From positions 1-14,213 of the forward strand of contig JAQVHC010000026.1 in assembly GCA_028696435.1 (NCBI GenBank): a DNA stretch of 14,213 bases. The letters are read 5' to 3'. Positions 6,597 through 13,881 of this stretch are shown here, piece by piece. The first letter of the stretch is position 1. Each line of letters opens with the position of its first letter. The DNA is from Actinomycetota bacterium. Its GTDB lineage: Bacteria; Actinomycetota; Humimicrobiia; Humimicrobiales; Humimicrobiaceae. A model generated the notes under the pieces. That model searched no databases, had not been told where the DNA came from, and saw nothing but the letters and a program-made list of their open reading frames with translations. The position numbers and the translations under genes are program-made.

Positions 6597-7586
6597 ATGA
6601 AAATTAAAAGGTTATCACGGGGTCTGCTGGTTGTGATCCTCACATTTATTCTGATTGCAGGTGTATTTTTTACGGCATGCTCTGCATCAAGAGCCAGAGA
6701 TTTTGTAAGTAAATCAGTAGAATCAGCGGAAGTTATAGAGGAAGCAGTAGCAGAAGAGGAAGCTGCACCGGTTTATGATATAGATGAGGCTTATGGTAAA
6801 GCAGAAGCCCAAGAAGCAGAAATTCAAGAAGAAGCTCCTGCGGAAGATTTAGGTGATGCAGGCAACACCATTGCGCAATATGGTGATATTGAAGTTGCCG
6901 GTGGAAAGAAAGTTATCAAGACTGCTTATATTGAAATTGAGATTAAAAAAGGTAAATTCCAGGAAACCATGTTTGCGCTGACAAATCTTGCAGAACGGAA
7001 TGGCGGCTTTGTCGCAAACAGTGAGAGTTACTCTGATTCTGAAGGAAATCTAACCAGTGGACGTATTACTATAAGAATTCCTTCTAAATCATATAGTTCT
7101 GCTCTGGATAAAATTAAAGAAATGGGTACTGTTAAGAACATTTCAAGTTATGGCCAGGATGTTACACAGGAATATATCGATCTTGAGAGCAGGTTGAGAA
7201 ATTACGAAGCACAGGAAAAAGTTCTTCTGGAATTGATGAAACAGTCAAAAAAGGTCAGCGACAGCATAGAGGTTCAGAGAGAGCTGAGTAATGTCCAGGG
7301 TGAAATAGAGGTAATTAAAGGAAGAATGAGATATCTTGATGACATGGTATCTTTTTCTACAATAGATGTTTATTTTCATGAACCGGAACCTATAAGTTCT
7401 ACTTCAGGCCTGGGGTTTGTAGAAGCACTGAAAAGAGGTGCGAGAGGAGCAATAAGGGTATTTAACTCTATGGTAGTTGTACTGATTGCATCAGCTCCTG
7501 TATGGATTATAATTGCTTTAATAGCAATAATAGTATGGCAGGTTATAAAAGCTAAGAAAAGAAGAGCCGGAAAGGAGCAAAAGTAA
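6597..7586 (+). CDS. DUF4349 domain lipoprotein
   Basis: This 329-residue protein belongs to the DUF4349 family of envelope proteins with no assigned function. It starts at ATG 6597 behind a strong GGAGG. A signal peptide ends in the lipobox-like FTAC (Cys28), so it is probably lipid-anchored. Residues 41-100 are an acidic Ala/Glu-rich linker. The DUF4349 core starts with VIKTAYIEIEIKKGKF (106-121), followed by the GGFVANSESY segment and RITIRIPSKSYSSALDKI (156-173). A coiled-coil hairpin (about 195-250) follows, then VSFSTIDVYFHEPEP. A C-terminal membrane helix at about 290-317 is followed by a basic tail, KAKKRRAGK. Attachment at both ends would hold the coiled-coil core near the outer membrane face. 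The gene overlaps the next by one base (TAATG), so the two are translated together. Confidence 0.9.
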   Translation: MKIKRLSRGLLVVILTFILIAGVFFTACSASRARDFVSKSVESAEVIEEAVAEEEAAPVYDIDEAYGKAEAQEAEIQEEAPAEDLGDAGNTIAQYGDIEVAGGKKVIKTAYIEIEIKKGKFQETMFALTNLAERNGGFVANSESYSDSEGNLTSGRITIRIPSKSYSSALDKIKEMGTVKNISSYGQDVTQEYIDLESRLRNYEAQEKVLLELMKQSKKVSDSIEVQRELSNVQGEIEVIKGRMRYLDDMVSFSTIDVYFHEPEPISSTSGLGFVEALKRGARGAIRVFNSMVVVLIASAPVWIIIALIAIIVWQVIKAKKRRAGKEQK

Positions 7587-7816
7587 TGAAAAATTCAGAT
7601 GTTTTCGGTTACACACTGCTTATCTTTGGGCTTGGAGTTGTGACAGGACTTCTGGTTGCTCCGCGCAGAGGTGAAGAAACAAGAAAAATATTAATAGAAA
7701 ATATAGAGGAATACCGGGATAAAGCCTGTAGATCTGTCAGGGGAAAAACAGCAGAAATAAAGAAAAATGCAGAAAAATTTGAGGAATCACTAAAAAAAGA
7801 CCTCGAAGAAGTCTGA
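7586..7816 (+). CDS. small YtxH-like membrane protein
   Basis: A 76-residue protein with one N-terminal membrane helix (about residues 7-26), the YtxH-type motif GLLVAPRRGEETRK just after it, and a charged helical or coiled-coil tail rich in Lys and Glu. YtxH-family proteins are small, stress-associated or general membrane proteins of unknown mechanism. ATG 7586 shares its A with the TAA of the upstream DUF4349 gene, and AAAGGAG lies 8 bases before it, so translational coupling is likely. A strong terminator 50 bases downstream ends this unit. The family call rests mainly on the short glycine/helix/APRRGEETR pattern and on the size. Confidence 0.8.
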   Translation: MKNSDVFGYTLLIFGLGVVTGLLVAPRRGEETRKILIENIEEYRDKACRSVRGKTAEIKKNAEKFEESLKKDLEEV

Positions 7817-7865
7817 TAACAGGATTTTAATTCGGCAACAAGTATTCCTTGTATTCCTACAATTG

Positions 7866-7910
7866 AAAGCCTTCCTTTATCTTTAAATTTTAAAGGAGGG
7901 CTTTTTATTT
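7866..7910 (+). terminator. intrinsic terminator after the DUF4349-ytxH pair
   Basis: AAAGCCTTCCTTTA (7866-7879) pairs over 14 positions with TAAAGGAGGGCTTT (7891-7904), with one G-U pair. The loop is 11 bases and a T-rich run (7902-7910) follows. This is a textbook rho-independent terminator. The remaining 7911-8100 stretch is AT-rich with no gene seen. Confidence 0.9.
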
Positions 7911-8101
7911 GTGATAAAACTACTTATATCTAAATCCGGGTTATAAAATTCCGTTATTTATTATGTATATTATATTATACTTATATTATATATATTTAAT
8001 AAATTGGGCAACTTTATCGGCTTCGAATCATAAAAACCCTTTTTAATTTCTATATCTGGAATGTTTTAATTTTAAAATATAAAAAATATTTATATAATAG
8101 A

Positions 8102-8131
8102 TTGACTGCATTAGCTTTGCTAAAGTATATT
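8102..8131 (+). promoter_or_regulatory. sigma-70-type promoter of eno with inverted repeat in the spacer
   Basis: TTGACT (8102-8107) and TATATT (8126-8131) each match 5 of 6 consensus bases and are 18 bases apart, predicting RNA from about 8138. The spacer holds a perfect inverted repeat, TTAGC-TTT-GCTAA (8111-8123), which could be a repressor site or chance. This is the best promoter in the window and suits a highly expressed glycolytic gene. Confidence 0.6.
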
Positions 8132-8152
8132 ATTAAGAAAATTATTAAGAAA
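8129..8152. repeat. 12-bp perfect tandem repeat at the eno transcription start
   Basis: ATTATTAAGAAA is present twice back to back, at 8129-8140 and 8141-8152. The first copy begins inside the -10 box and the pair covers the predicted RNA start. It may be a slippage duplication or part of a regulatory site. Confidence 0.7.
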
Positions 8153-8216
8153 ACTTAAGTAAATATAAAATTGAAAAGGCAAATATATGGTTATTATTAA
8201 CAGGAAAGGAAAAATA

Positions 8217-9515
8217 ATGATGAATAACAACACCGAAATAGTAGGAATTTTTGCAAGAGAAATTCTTGATTCCAGAGGTAATCCGACTGTTGAAGTTGAG
8301 ACAATACTTGATTGTGGTGCTATGGGTAGAGCCTCTGTGCCTTCGGGTGCATCTACCGGAGCATTTGAAGCGGTTGAATTAAGGGATGGTGATAAGAGCA
8401 GGTATATGGGGAAAGGCACTCAGAAAGCAGTAGAAAATGTAAATTCTATTATAGCTCCCGAGGTAGAAGGTATGGATGCTCTTTATCAACGTGAAATAGA
8501 TAGGGTGATGATTGACCTGGATGGAACAGAAAACAAATCCAGACTGGGTGCAAATGCAACACTTGGAGTATCACTTTCTGTAGCCAGAGCCGCTGCTGCT
8601 GCGCTTGACCTGCCATTATACAGGTATCTTGGTGGAGTTAATGCATACGTACTGCCATCTCCAATGATGAATATTTTAAACGGTGGGAAGCATGCTGATA
8701 ATAACGTTGACCTGCAGGAGTTTATGATAATGCCGTTAGGTGCGCACACTTTTAGTGAAGCGTTAAGAATGAGCACAGAGGTGTTTCACAGTCTTAAAAG
8801 TGTTTTAAAAAAGGATGGACTCAATACTGCAGTTGGTGATGAAGGTGGCTTTGCCCCTGATTTAAATTCCAATGAAGATGCTATTAAATATATAATCAGG
8901 GCTATTGAAAAGGCCGGTTATAAACCGGGCAAAGATGTCTATATAGCTCTGGACCCTGCTGCCACTGAATTTTTTAAGGATGGGAAATATAATCTAAAAG
9001 GAGAAGGAAAGGTTTTAACCCCATCAGAAATGGTTGGCTATTATAAAAGTCTGGTAGAGCAATACCCTGTAATTTCAATAGAGGATGGAATGGCTGAGGA
9101 AGACTGGGAAGGATGGGAAGAGATGACAGAGAAGCTTGGCAGCAAGATCCAGATTGTGGGAGATGACCTTTTTGTTACAAACACAAAAAGGCTTAAAAAA
9201 GGAATTGAGCTGGGAGTTGCAAATTCAATATTAATAAAATTAAATCAGATAGGAACCCTATCAGAAACACTGGACGCAATTGAGATGGCTAAAACAGCAG
9301 GATATACAGCTGTAGTTTCACATCGTTCCGGTGAAACAGAAGATACTACAATTGCTGATATTGTTGTGGGTGTAAATGCTGGCCAGATTAAAACGGGGGC
9401 GCCTTCAAGGACAGACAGGGTATGTAAGTATAATCAGCTACTGAGGATTGAAGAAGACCTTGGTGATGAAGCAGAGTATCGTGGATTGAATTCATTTTAC
9501 AATTTAAGAAAATAA
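8217..9515 (+). CDS. eno: enolase (phosphopyruvate hydratase)
   Basis: Enolase interconverts 2-phosphoglycerate and phosphoenolpyruvate in glycolysis and gluconeogenesis; it is a cytoplasmic Mg-dependent enzyme. I choose ATG 8217 because AGGAAAGGA (8202-8210) lies 6 bases upstream and the protein then starts close to the family N-terminus. An in-frame ATG at 8187 with AAAAGG upstream would add 10 residues and cannot be excluded. From 8217 there are 432 residues, a standard length. Visible features: EILDSRGNPTVEVE (15-28), the Ser loop PSGASTGAF (42-50), catalytic Glu209 in VGDEGG, metal ligands Asp246, Glu289 and Asp316, catalytic Lys341 in the signature ILIKLNQIGTLSET, and SHRSGETED (368-376). 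It stands alone, with its own promoter upstream. I see no convincing terminator downstream. Confidence 0.98.
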   Translation: MMNNNTEIVGIFAREILDSRGNPTVEVETILDCGAMGRASVPSGASTGAFEAVELRDGDKSRYMGKGTQKAVENVNSIIAPEVEGMDALYQREIDRVMIDLDGTENKSRLGANATLGVSLSVARAAAAALDLPLYRYLGGVNAYVLPSPMMNILNGGKHADNNVDLQEFMIMPLGAHTFSEALRMSTEVFHSLKSVLKKDGLNTAVGDEGGFAPDLNSNEDAIKYIIRAIEKAGYKPGKDVYIALDPAATEFFKDGKYNLKGEGKVLTPSEMVGYYKSLVEQYPVISIEDGMAEEDWEGWEEMTEKLGSKIQIVGDDLFVTNTKRLKKGIELGVANSILIKLNQIGTLSETLDAIEMAKTAGYTAVVSHRSGETEDTTIADIVVGVNAGQIKTGAPSRTDRVCKYNQLLRIEEDLGDEAEYRGLNSFYNLRK

Positions 9516-9758
9516 AAATAATAGATTTAATAATAGATCTTAGTAATAGATTTTATTGATTAAAATATTGAAGAAATTAAAGGAAAGTGGCCTTAAGGTC
9601 TTGTGTTCTGGTTTCTTATTCTTTATCTTATTTTTTGCTTTTTTTGGATTGTAACCAGTTTTTGATTATTTATGTAGTTGTAATTTAAATATGAGATGTA
9701 GTATAGTATATTATATTATACGTTCTTTATGTTCTATTAAATTATTGTTCCCCAGGCT
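9516..9758. other. gene-free upstream part of the eno-btuF gap
   Basis: The whole gap between eno and the btuF-like gene is 661 bases. Its right half holds the riboswitch leader. This left part is T-rich and has no convincing gene. CTGGTT (about 9609) and AACCAG (about 9653) could pair before a short T run, but the loop of about 40 bases makes a terminator doubtful. Confidence 0.4.
9678..9707 (+). promoter_or_regulatory. promoter candidate for the B12-riboswitch transcript
   Basis: TTGTAA (9678-9683) and TATAGT (9702-9707) are 18 bases apart, predicting RNA from about 9714, some 120 bases before the aptamer. A closer pair, TTGAAT (9800-9805) and TAAAAT (9825-9830), has a poor 19-base spacer and would leave almost no 5' flank. 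Neither is strong. Confidence 0.3.
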
Positions 9759-9785
9759 ATTTTCAGAAAATTATGTTCTGAAAAT
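9759..9785. repeat. perfect 10-bp inverted repeat upstream of the riboswitch
   Basis: ATTTTCAGAA (9759-9768) and TTCTGAAAAT (9776-9785) are exact reverse complements around a 7-base centre. No T run follows on either strand, so it is not an intrinsic terminator. It could be a DNA operator or a leader-RNA hairpin. It lies downstream of the promoter candidate at 9678-9707. Confidence 0.6.
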
Positions 9786-9833
9786 TATATTCTGGAGGAT
9801 TGAATGTTTTTTTGAAATAAGTAATAAAATAGA

Positions 9834-10008
9834 TGATAGGTTATTTATATGTAGCTTTACATGTAATATAACTTATTTTTAATCAGGGAATCCAGTTAAA
9901 ATCTGGAGCGGTCCCGCCACTGTAACAGGGTGTGTGTTCTCTAATCAGGCCACTGGTAAGATTACCGGGAAGGCAGAGAACAAAGTCCCTGAAGCCAGGA
10001 TACCTGTA
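9834..10008 (+). promoter_or_regulatory. cobalamin riboswitch aptamer
   Basis: The conserved core CAGGGAATCCAG (9884-9895), CTGGAGC (9903-9909) and CCCGCCACTGTAA (9913-9925) matches the cobalamin family, and the B12 box GCCAGGATACCTG is at 9994-10006. Supporting pairings are TCCAG with CTGGA, GTTCTCT (9936-9942) with AGAGAAC (9975-9981), GGTAA with TTACC inside it, and a 5' hairpin ATGTA-GCTT-TACAT. The closing P1 helix uses ATAGGT near 9834 and ACCTGTAT near 10002. Size and arrangement fit the adenosylcobalamin-type class. It sits before a B12-type ABC importer, so it should shut the importer off when the cofactor is plentiful. Ends are approximate. Confidence 0.95.
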
Positions 10009-10023
10009 TTAACTTTTGAAATT

Positions 10024-10060
10024 GTCTCTCTTCGGTAGAAAGAGGGAGATTTTTTATTTT
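10024..10060 (+). terminator. first terminator hairpin behind the riboswitch
   Basis: Bases 10024-10032 pair with 10042-10050 (about nine pairs, three of them G-U), followed by six T, an A and four T. The hairpin starts only about 16 bases after the aptamer, as expected for the expression platform. It is weaker than the second hairpin. Confidence 0.65.
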
Positions 10061-10066
10061 AATAAG

Positions 10067-10101
10067 AAAACTCCCGTCTGAAGAGGCAGGGAGTTTTTTT
10101 T
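10067..10101 (+). terminator. second, strong terminator hairpin behind the riboswitch
   Basis: AAAACTCCC (10067-10075) pairs perfectly with GGGAGTTTT (10089-10097). Four further pairs, GTCT (10076-10079) with AGGC (10084-10087), close a GAAG tetraloop, and an unbroken T run (10094-10101) follows. This is a strong rho-independent terminator between riboswitch and btuF, consistent with transcriptional control. Confidence 0.9.
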
Positions 10102-10176
10102 ATAAATTTATAAAAAAATTAAGCGAGAAAGAGAAAAATAAAAAAAAGAAAAAAGAAAGGAAGGAAGGAAAAGAAA

Positions 10177-11166
10177 ATGACATCGGTATCTATAGGGTTA
10201 AGAAAAATCATGCAGGCTTTGATGGTAATTATGGTTATATTGCTTGCACTGGTCCTGGTCCCGGTGCTTACTACAGGGTGTAAAGCCGGAGTAGAGGGGG
10301 TAACACAGGAAAACTCACGGGTAGTGATGGATGCAGATGGTAATATAATTGAGCTTGATTCACCTGCAGAAAGAATTGTTGTAATTGCACCGAGCGCACT
10401 TGAGATAATTGCCGGTCTTGATGCAATGGACAGGGTAGTTGAAGTCGATAGCTTCAGTGTAGAGTCAGGCGACCCTCTGGCTAAAGGATTTGAAGGCGTT
10501 GGTGATTCTTATGGATTAAACATTGAAAAAATTGCCGGGTTAAAACCTGATTTATTAATTTCATTAACAGGAGGTTCGGAGGAAGATTATCAGAAAATCA
10601 GTGAGCTTGGAATTGAAGTTTACAGGGTAATCAATATAAACGGTATAGAGGGCATTTATGATGAAATAAAAAATATAAGTAAGCTAATAGGACTTGAAGA
10701 TAGAGGTGAAAAACTTGTAAATGAACTAAAAGAAGAAGTCGAAAAAATATATAGTAAAGTTAAAGACCTTGATGATGCAGATAAGCCCGGAGTTTTTTAT
10801 GAGATGTGGAATGACCCTCTGATGAGTGCAGGAATAGATACTTTTATCAGTGATTTAATTGAAAAATCAGGTGGAATTAATATACTGGCGGAAGACAATT
10901 TAACTGGCTGGCCGGAATACAGCGTCGAAACTCTAATAGAAAGAAATCCGGATATTATAATTGCTCCTTTAAGTCTTGCGCCGGATCCCTCTGTAATAAT
11001 AAATGACCCGAGGTTTTCAAGCATAACTGCCGTAATTGAGGGAAAGGTTTATACTGTTCCGGATAATCCTGTCTCCCGTCCGAGCCAGAATTCAATTAAA
11101 GCACTCCAGATGTTTTCAAAAGCAATTCACCCTGAAATTTTCGGAGAGTTTGAGATAATAGAATAG
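10177..11166 (+). CDS. btuF: ABC importer substrate-binding lipoprotein, probably for cobalamin (BtuF-like)
   Basis: This is the extracellular binding protein of a metal-chelate/B12 ABC importer (periplasmic-binding class III). The 329-residue protein has a signal sequence with lipobox TTGC (Cys35), so it is tethered to the membrane. The first lobe starts with RIVVIAPSALEIIAGL (66-81); Glu75 matches the conserved Glu that docks on the permease. A long linking helix at about 160-198 joins the lobes. The second lobe contains WNDPLMSAGIDTFISDLIEKSGG (split motif, 211-233) and ends with the GKVYTVPDNPVSRPSQ region (289-304). ATG 10177 is preceded by three GGAA units in an all-purine tract that give several overlapping ribosome sites. 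Cobalamin as substrate is inferred from the riboswitch upstream and cobO downstream; by sequence alone an iron-siderophore or heme protein is possible. Confidence 0.9.
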   Translation: MTSVSIGLRKIMQALMVIMVILLALVLVPVLTTGCKAGVEGVTQENSRVVMDADGNIIELDSPAERIVVIAPSALEIIAGLDAMDRVVEVDSFSVESGDPLAKGFEGVGDSYGLNIEKIAGLKPDLLISLTGGSEEDYQKISELGIEVYRVININGIEGIYDEIKNISKLIGLEDRGEKLVNELKEEVEKIYSKVKDLDDADKPGVFYEMWNDPLMSAGIDTFISDLIEKSGGINILAEDNLTGWPEYSVETLIERNPDIIIAPLSLAPDPSVIINDPRFSSITAVIEGKVYTVPDNPVSRPSQNSIKALQMFSKAIHPEIFGEFEIIE

Positions 11167-11255
11167 TAACTAAATTCCTAAAGATATTCCGGGTTTATGA
11201 AAATACTCTGAGGATGTTATTATATTATAATTATATATAATGGTAAAAGCATAAG

Positions 11256-12299
11256 ATGGGGACAGGAAAGAGAACATTAAAATGTGTAATTTTATTGCTG
11301 GCAATTCTTATTTTGCTGGTAATAATTGCCGCTTCGGTGGGTGCTGCAAAGATCAGCCTGAAGGAAACAGCTCTTATAATGTTAAGTTTTGTGCCGGGAT
11401 TTAATAATCTTGTGGATAGTGCTTCTATTGATAGTCAGAATTTTGTTATTATTTCACAGATAAGACTCCCCCGGATAGCTCTCTCTATATTTGTGGGAAT
11501 AGCGCTTGCAAGTGCCGGAGTTATTTTTCAGGGATTATTCAGAAACCCGATGGCTGACCCCTATGTAATTGGTGTTTCAGCAGGTGCTGCATTTGGAGCC
11601 ACTATAGGCCTTTTGTTTGTTAAAAATTCAGGTCCGGCTGGTATTTCTATTACTGCCCTGTTTGCATTATGCGGTGCTCTTGCAACCACTTTTCTGGTTT
11701 ATAATATTGCTAAAATAAGGGGAAAAATATCGGTTGTTACCCTGCTTCTGGCAGGAATTGCGCTCAGTGCTATGTTAAGCGCGATGACCTCCTTCATTAT
11801 GATTTTTAGAGTTCATGATATGGCAAAAGTGGTATTCTGGGTTATGGGAGGTCTGACTTCAGCTTCATGGGCTAAATTTAATATACTGGCGCCTGTTGTT
11901 ATAATTCTGGTTGTTGTCTCCGGTTTTTTTATGAGGGACTTAAATGTTCTCTCTCTCGGAGACGAAAGAGCGGCTCAGTTAGGGGTAGAAACTGAAAGGG
12001 TTAAAAAAATATTGCTTGTAATGGCATCTCTTATTGCGGCGGTTGCTGTATCAATGAGCGGGATTATTGGGTTTGTAGGACTTATAACACCGCATATTTT
12101 AAGACTCATTGTTGGTCCTGATCACAGGATTCTTTACCCGGCGTCTGCTGTCGCAGGCGGGATAGTCCTTCTTGTATCAGATACCATGGCAAGAACAGTT
12201 CTTATGCCCAGAGAAATTCCTGTGGGGATTATAACTTCTATCATAGGCGTTCCGTTTTTTCTTTATTTGCTGGTGAAGTCGAAAAGAGAAGCTTTTTAG
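11256..12299 (+). CDS. btuC: FecCD-family ABC permease, probably for cobalamin (BtuC-like)
   Basis: This is the membrane subunit of the importer and works as a dimer forming the translocation path. The 347 residues are very hydrophobic, with about ten membrane helices as expected for BtuC/FecCD. Family motifs are QIRLPRIALSIFVG (68-81), GLFRNPMADPYVIGVSAGAA (93-112), VFWVMGGLTSASW (193-205), the ATPase-coupling loop segment SLGDERAAQLGV (233-244), and GFVGLITPHILRLIVGPDHR (272-291). ATG 11256 is the only reasonable start; its ribosome site is weak. It lies 89 bases after btuF and 111 bases before the ATPase gene, with no terminator seen in either gap, so all three probably form one riboswitch-controlled transcript. 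The substrate is inferred from context. Confidence 0.92.
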   Translation: MGTGKRTLKCVILLLAILILLVIIAASVGAAKISLKETALIMLSFVPGFNNLVDSASIDSQNFVIISQIRLPRIALSIFVGIALASAGVIFQGLFRNPMADPYVIGVSAGAAFGATIGLLFVKNSGPAGISITALFALCGALATTFLVYNIAKIRGKISVVTLLLAGIALSAMLSAMTSFIMIFRVHDMAKVVFWVMGGLTSASWAKFNILAPVVIILVVVSGFFMRDLNVLSLGDERAAQLGVETERVKKILLVMASLIAAVAVSMSGIIGFVGLITPHILRLIVGPDHRILYPASAVAGGIVLLVSDTMARTVLMPREIPVGIITSIIGVPFFLYLLVKSKREAF

Positions 12300-12410
12300 A
12301 TTTAATTTAAATACCTTAGATTACATGAGATAAAAAGTTATATGGGATTAAAATTATACAAGATGGGAACGTTTATAAGGTTTATAAGATGAAAATAAAA
12401 GGAATACAGG

Positions 12411-13697
12411 ATGAAAGAAAAAAAAGATAAAAACATCCTGTCTGTCAGGAATTTAAGCTTTTCATATAACAGCAGGAAAGTGCTGGAAAATATAAACTTT
12501 GATGTCAAAGAGGGAGAGGTTGTGTCGATACTCGGACCGAATGGTGTTGGAAAAAGCACTCTTGTAAATCTTATAAGTGGTGTGCTTGAAGGATATGAAG
12601 GGGTGATTGAGATTGAAGGAAAGGATATCAGAAAATTAAGTTCTGAAGATATTGCAAAACTGGCTGGCGTTGTGCCCCAGAGCACATATCCGGCTTTTGA
12701 CTTTACTGTTCACGAAATAGTCATGATGGGAAGACATACTTATACCTCAAGATTTAAGGCTGAAGGGAAAGAAGACTTTGATATAGTTAATGAAGCTATG
12801 GAAAAAACAAAGATATTGCAGCTTTCAAAGAGGAGGTTCTCGGAACTTTCAGGTGGAGAAAAGCAAAGGGTTATAGTTGCACAGGTGCTTGCACAGAACA
12901 GTCCGGTACTGCTTCTCGATGAACCTACATCTCATCTTGATATAAACTTCCAGATCGAATTTATGAATCTATTTCTAAGCCTGAATAAAAATGAAAATAA
13001 GACAATTATAGGAATTTTTCATGATATTAATCTTGCCATACAGAACAGTGAAAAAATAATTCTTCTAAAAGAGGGTAGAGTTTTTAACTCTGGAAGAGTA
13101 GAGGAAGTAATAACAAGAAGCAGTATAAAAAGTGTTTTTGGAAGTGATGTTTTTGTAGGTAGAAATCCTGTAACAAGGAAGCTCTATGTCAGCCCTATTT
13201 TTAGCCCGGCTAATAGTGATAATATGGGAAATCTTTATCCTCCGTTAAAAAAATCTTTAAAGGTTCATGTAATAGGTGGAGGGGGTGCAGCATCGCCAGT
13301 AATTAATTTGCTGCACAGCAGGGGCTATAATGTATCGTGTGGAGTGATAAATACCCTTGATACTGATATTGAAACTGCTGGTATGCTGGGCATTCCTTAT
13401 GTAGCAGAAGCTCCATTTTCTCCGATAAGTTTAAATTCACAGGAAAAAAATCTCCAGTTTATAAAATCTTCAGATGTGGTAGTTCTTCCTGGAGTGGAGT
13501 TTGGGCCTGGTAATTTTTCAAATCTGGAATCTGTAATGGAAGCAGTCAGGATGAATAAAAAGGTAATAGTAATAGATGAAAAAGAAATTGGTCTGAGAGA
13601 TCATACGGGTGGTAAAGCAGTAGAACTTTACAGGAAAGTAATAGAAAACGGCGCAGTAGTTGTAAAATCAGAAGATGAAATATTAAATTACCTGTGA
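12411..13697 (+). CDS. btuD: ABC importer ATPase with C-terminal Rossmann-like domain (BtuD-like)
   Basis: This cytoplasmic ATPase powers the B12-type importer. ATG 12411 follows AAAAGGA with 7-base spacing. Residues 8-260 are a standard ABC domain: Walker A GPNGVGKST (42-50), Q-loop Gln90, signature LSGGEKQR (146-153), Walker B VLLLDE (166-171), D-loop SHLD (174-177) and switch His204. At 428 residues it is far longer than E. coli BtuD (about 250). The extra part, about 283-428, begins VHVIGGGGAASPVINLL, a glycine-rich nucleotide-binding-like turn. It continues with NTLDTDIETAGMLGIPYV, a VVVLPGVEFGPGNFSN stretch and an IVIDE strand. I recall similar extensions on B12/heme-type ATPases of anaerobes, but their role is unknown to me. 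It might sense a corrinoid or nucleotide, or process the imported substrate. Confidence 0.9.
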   Translation: MKEKKDKNILSVRNLSFSYNSRKVLENINFDVKEGEVVSILGPNGVGKSTLVNLISGVLEGYEGVIEIEGKDIRKLSSEDIAKLAGVVPQSTYPAFDFTVHEIVMMGRHTYTSRFKAEGKEDFDIVNEAMEKTKILQLSKRRFSELSGGEKQRVIVAQVLAQNSPVLLLDEPTSHLDINFQIEFMNLFLSLNKNENKTIIGIFHDINLAIQNSEKIILLKEGRVFNSGRVEEVITRSSIKSVFGSDVFVGRNPVTRKLYVSPIFSPANSDNMGNLYPPLKKSLKVHVIGGGGAASPVINLLHSRGYNVSCGVINTLDTDIETAGMLGIPYVAEAPFSPISLNSQEKNLQFIKSSDVVVLPGVEFGPGNFSNLESVMEAVRMNKKVIVIDEKEIGLRDHTGGKAVELYRKVIENGAVVVKSEDEILNYL

Positions 13698-13701
13698 TTG
13701 T

Positions 13702-13730
13702 TTAATAAAATTTCCTGACAGGTCTATAAT
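13702..13730 (+). promoter_or_regulatory. weak promoter candidate for the adenosyltransferase gene
   Basis: TTAATA (13702-13707, 4 of 6) and a perfect TATAAT (13725-13730) are 17 bases apart, predicting RNA from about 13737. A second TATAAT occurs at 13742-13747, with CTGACA (13715-13720) too far upstream. With no terminator after the ATPase gene, the following gene may also be read from the riboswitch transcript. Confidence 0.25.
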
Positions 13731-13881
13731 TAAACACAGACTATAATAAAAAATAATGTAGACTGTTAATTAATAAAATTTATGCTGTCAGAGATCTTAA
13801 TTAAAATGTGTTAAATAAATTGAAAATTAGATTTGAATTAAAATAAACTTAAAAAAAGTTAAAGTGAGGTTTTTTAATAAA

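Noticed and set aside
8187..8216. Upstream in-frame ATG as the start of enolase
   Set aside because: AAAAGG precedes it, so it is possible, but ATG 8217 has a better purine-rich site and gives the usual family N-terminus; kept as an alternative start.
9590..9601. GGCC-TTAA-GGTC as a terminator after eno
   Set aside because: Only four base pairs (one G-U) and no adjoining T run; not a credible intrinsic terminator.
9691..9882. 63-codon + strand ORF in the leader before the riboswitch
   Set aside because: Runs nearly to the riboswitch core (which starts at about 9884) and overlaps the 5' part of the aptamer, has no good ribosome site, and encodes low-complexity Ile/Phe/Cys-rich sequence unlike any protein family.
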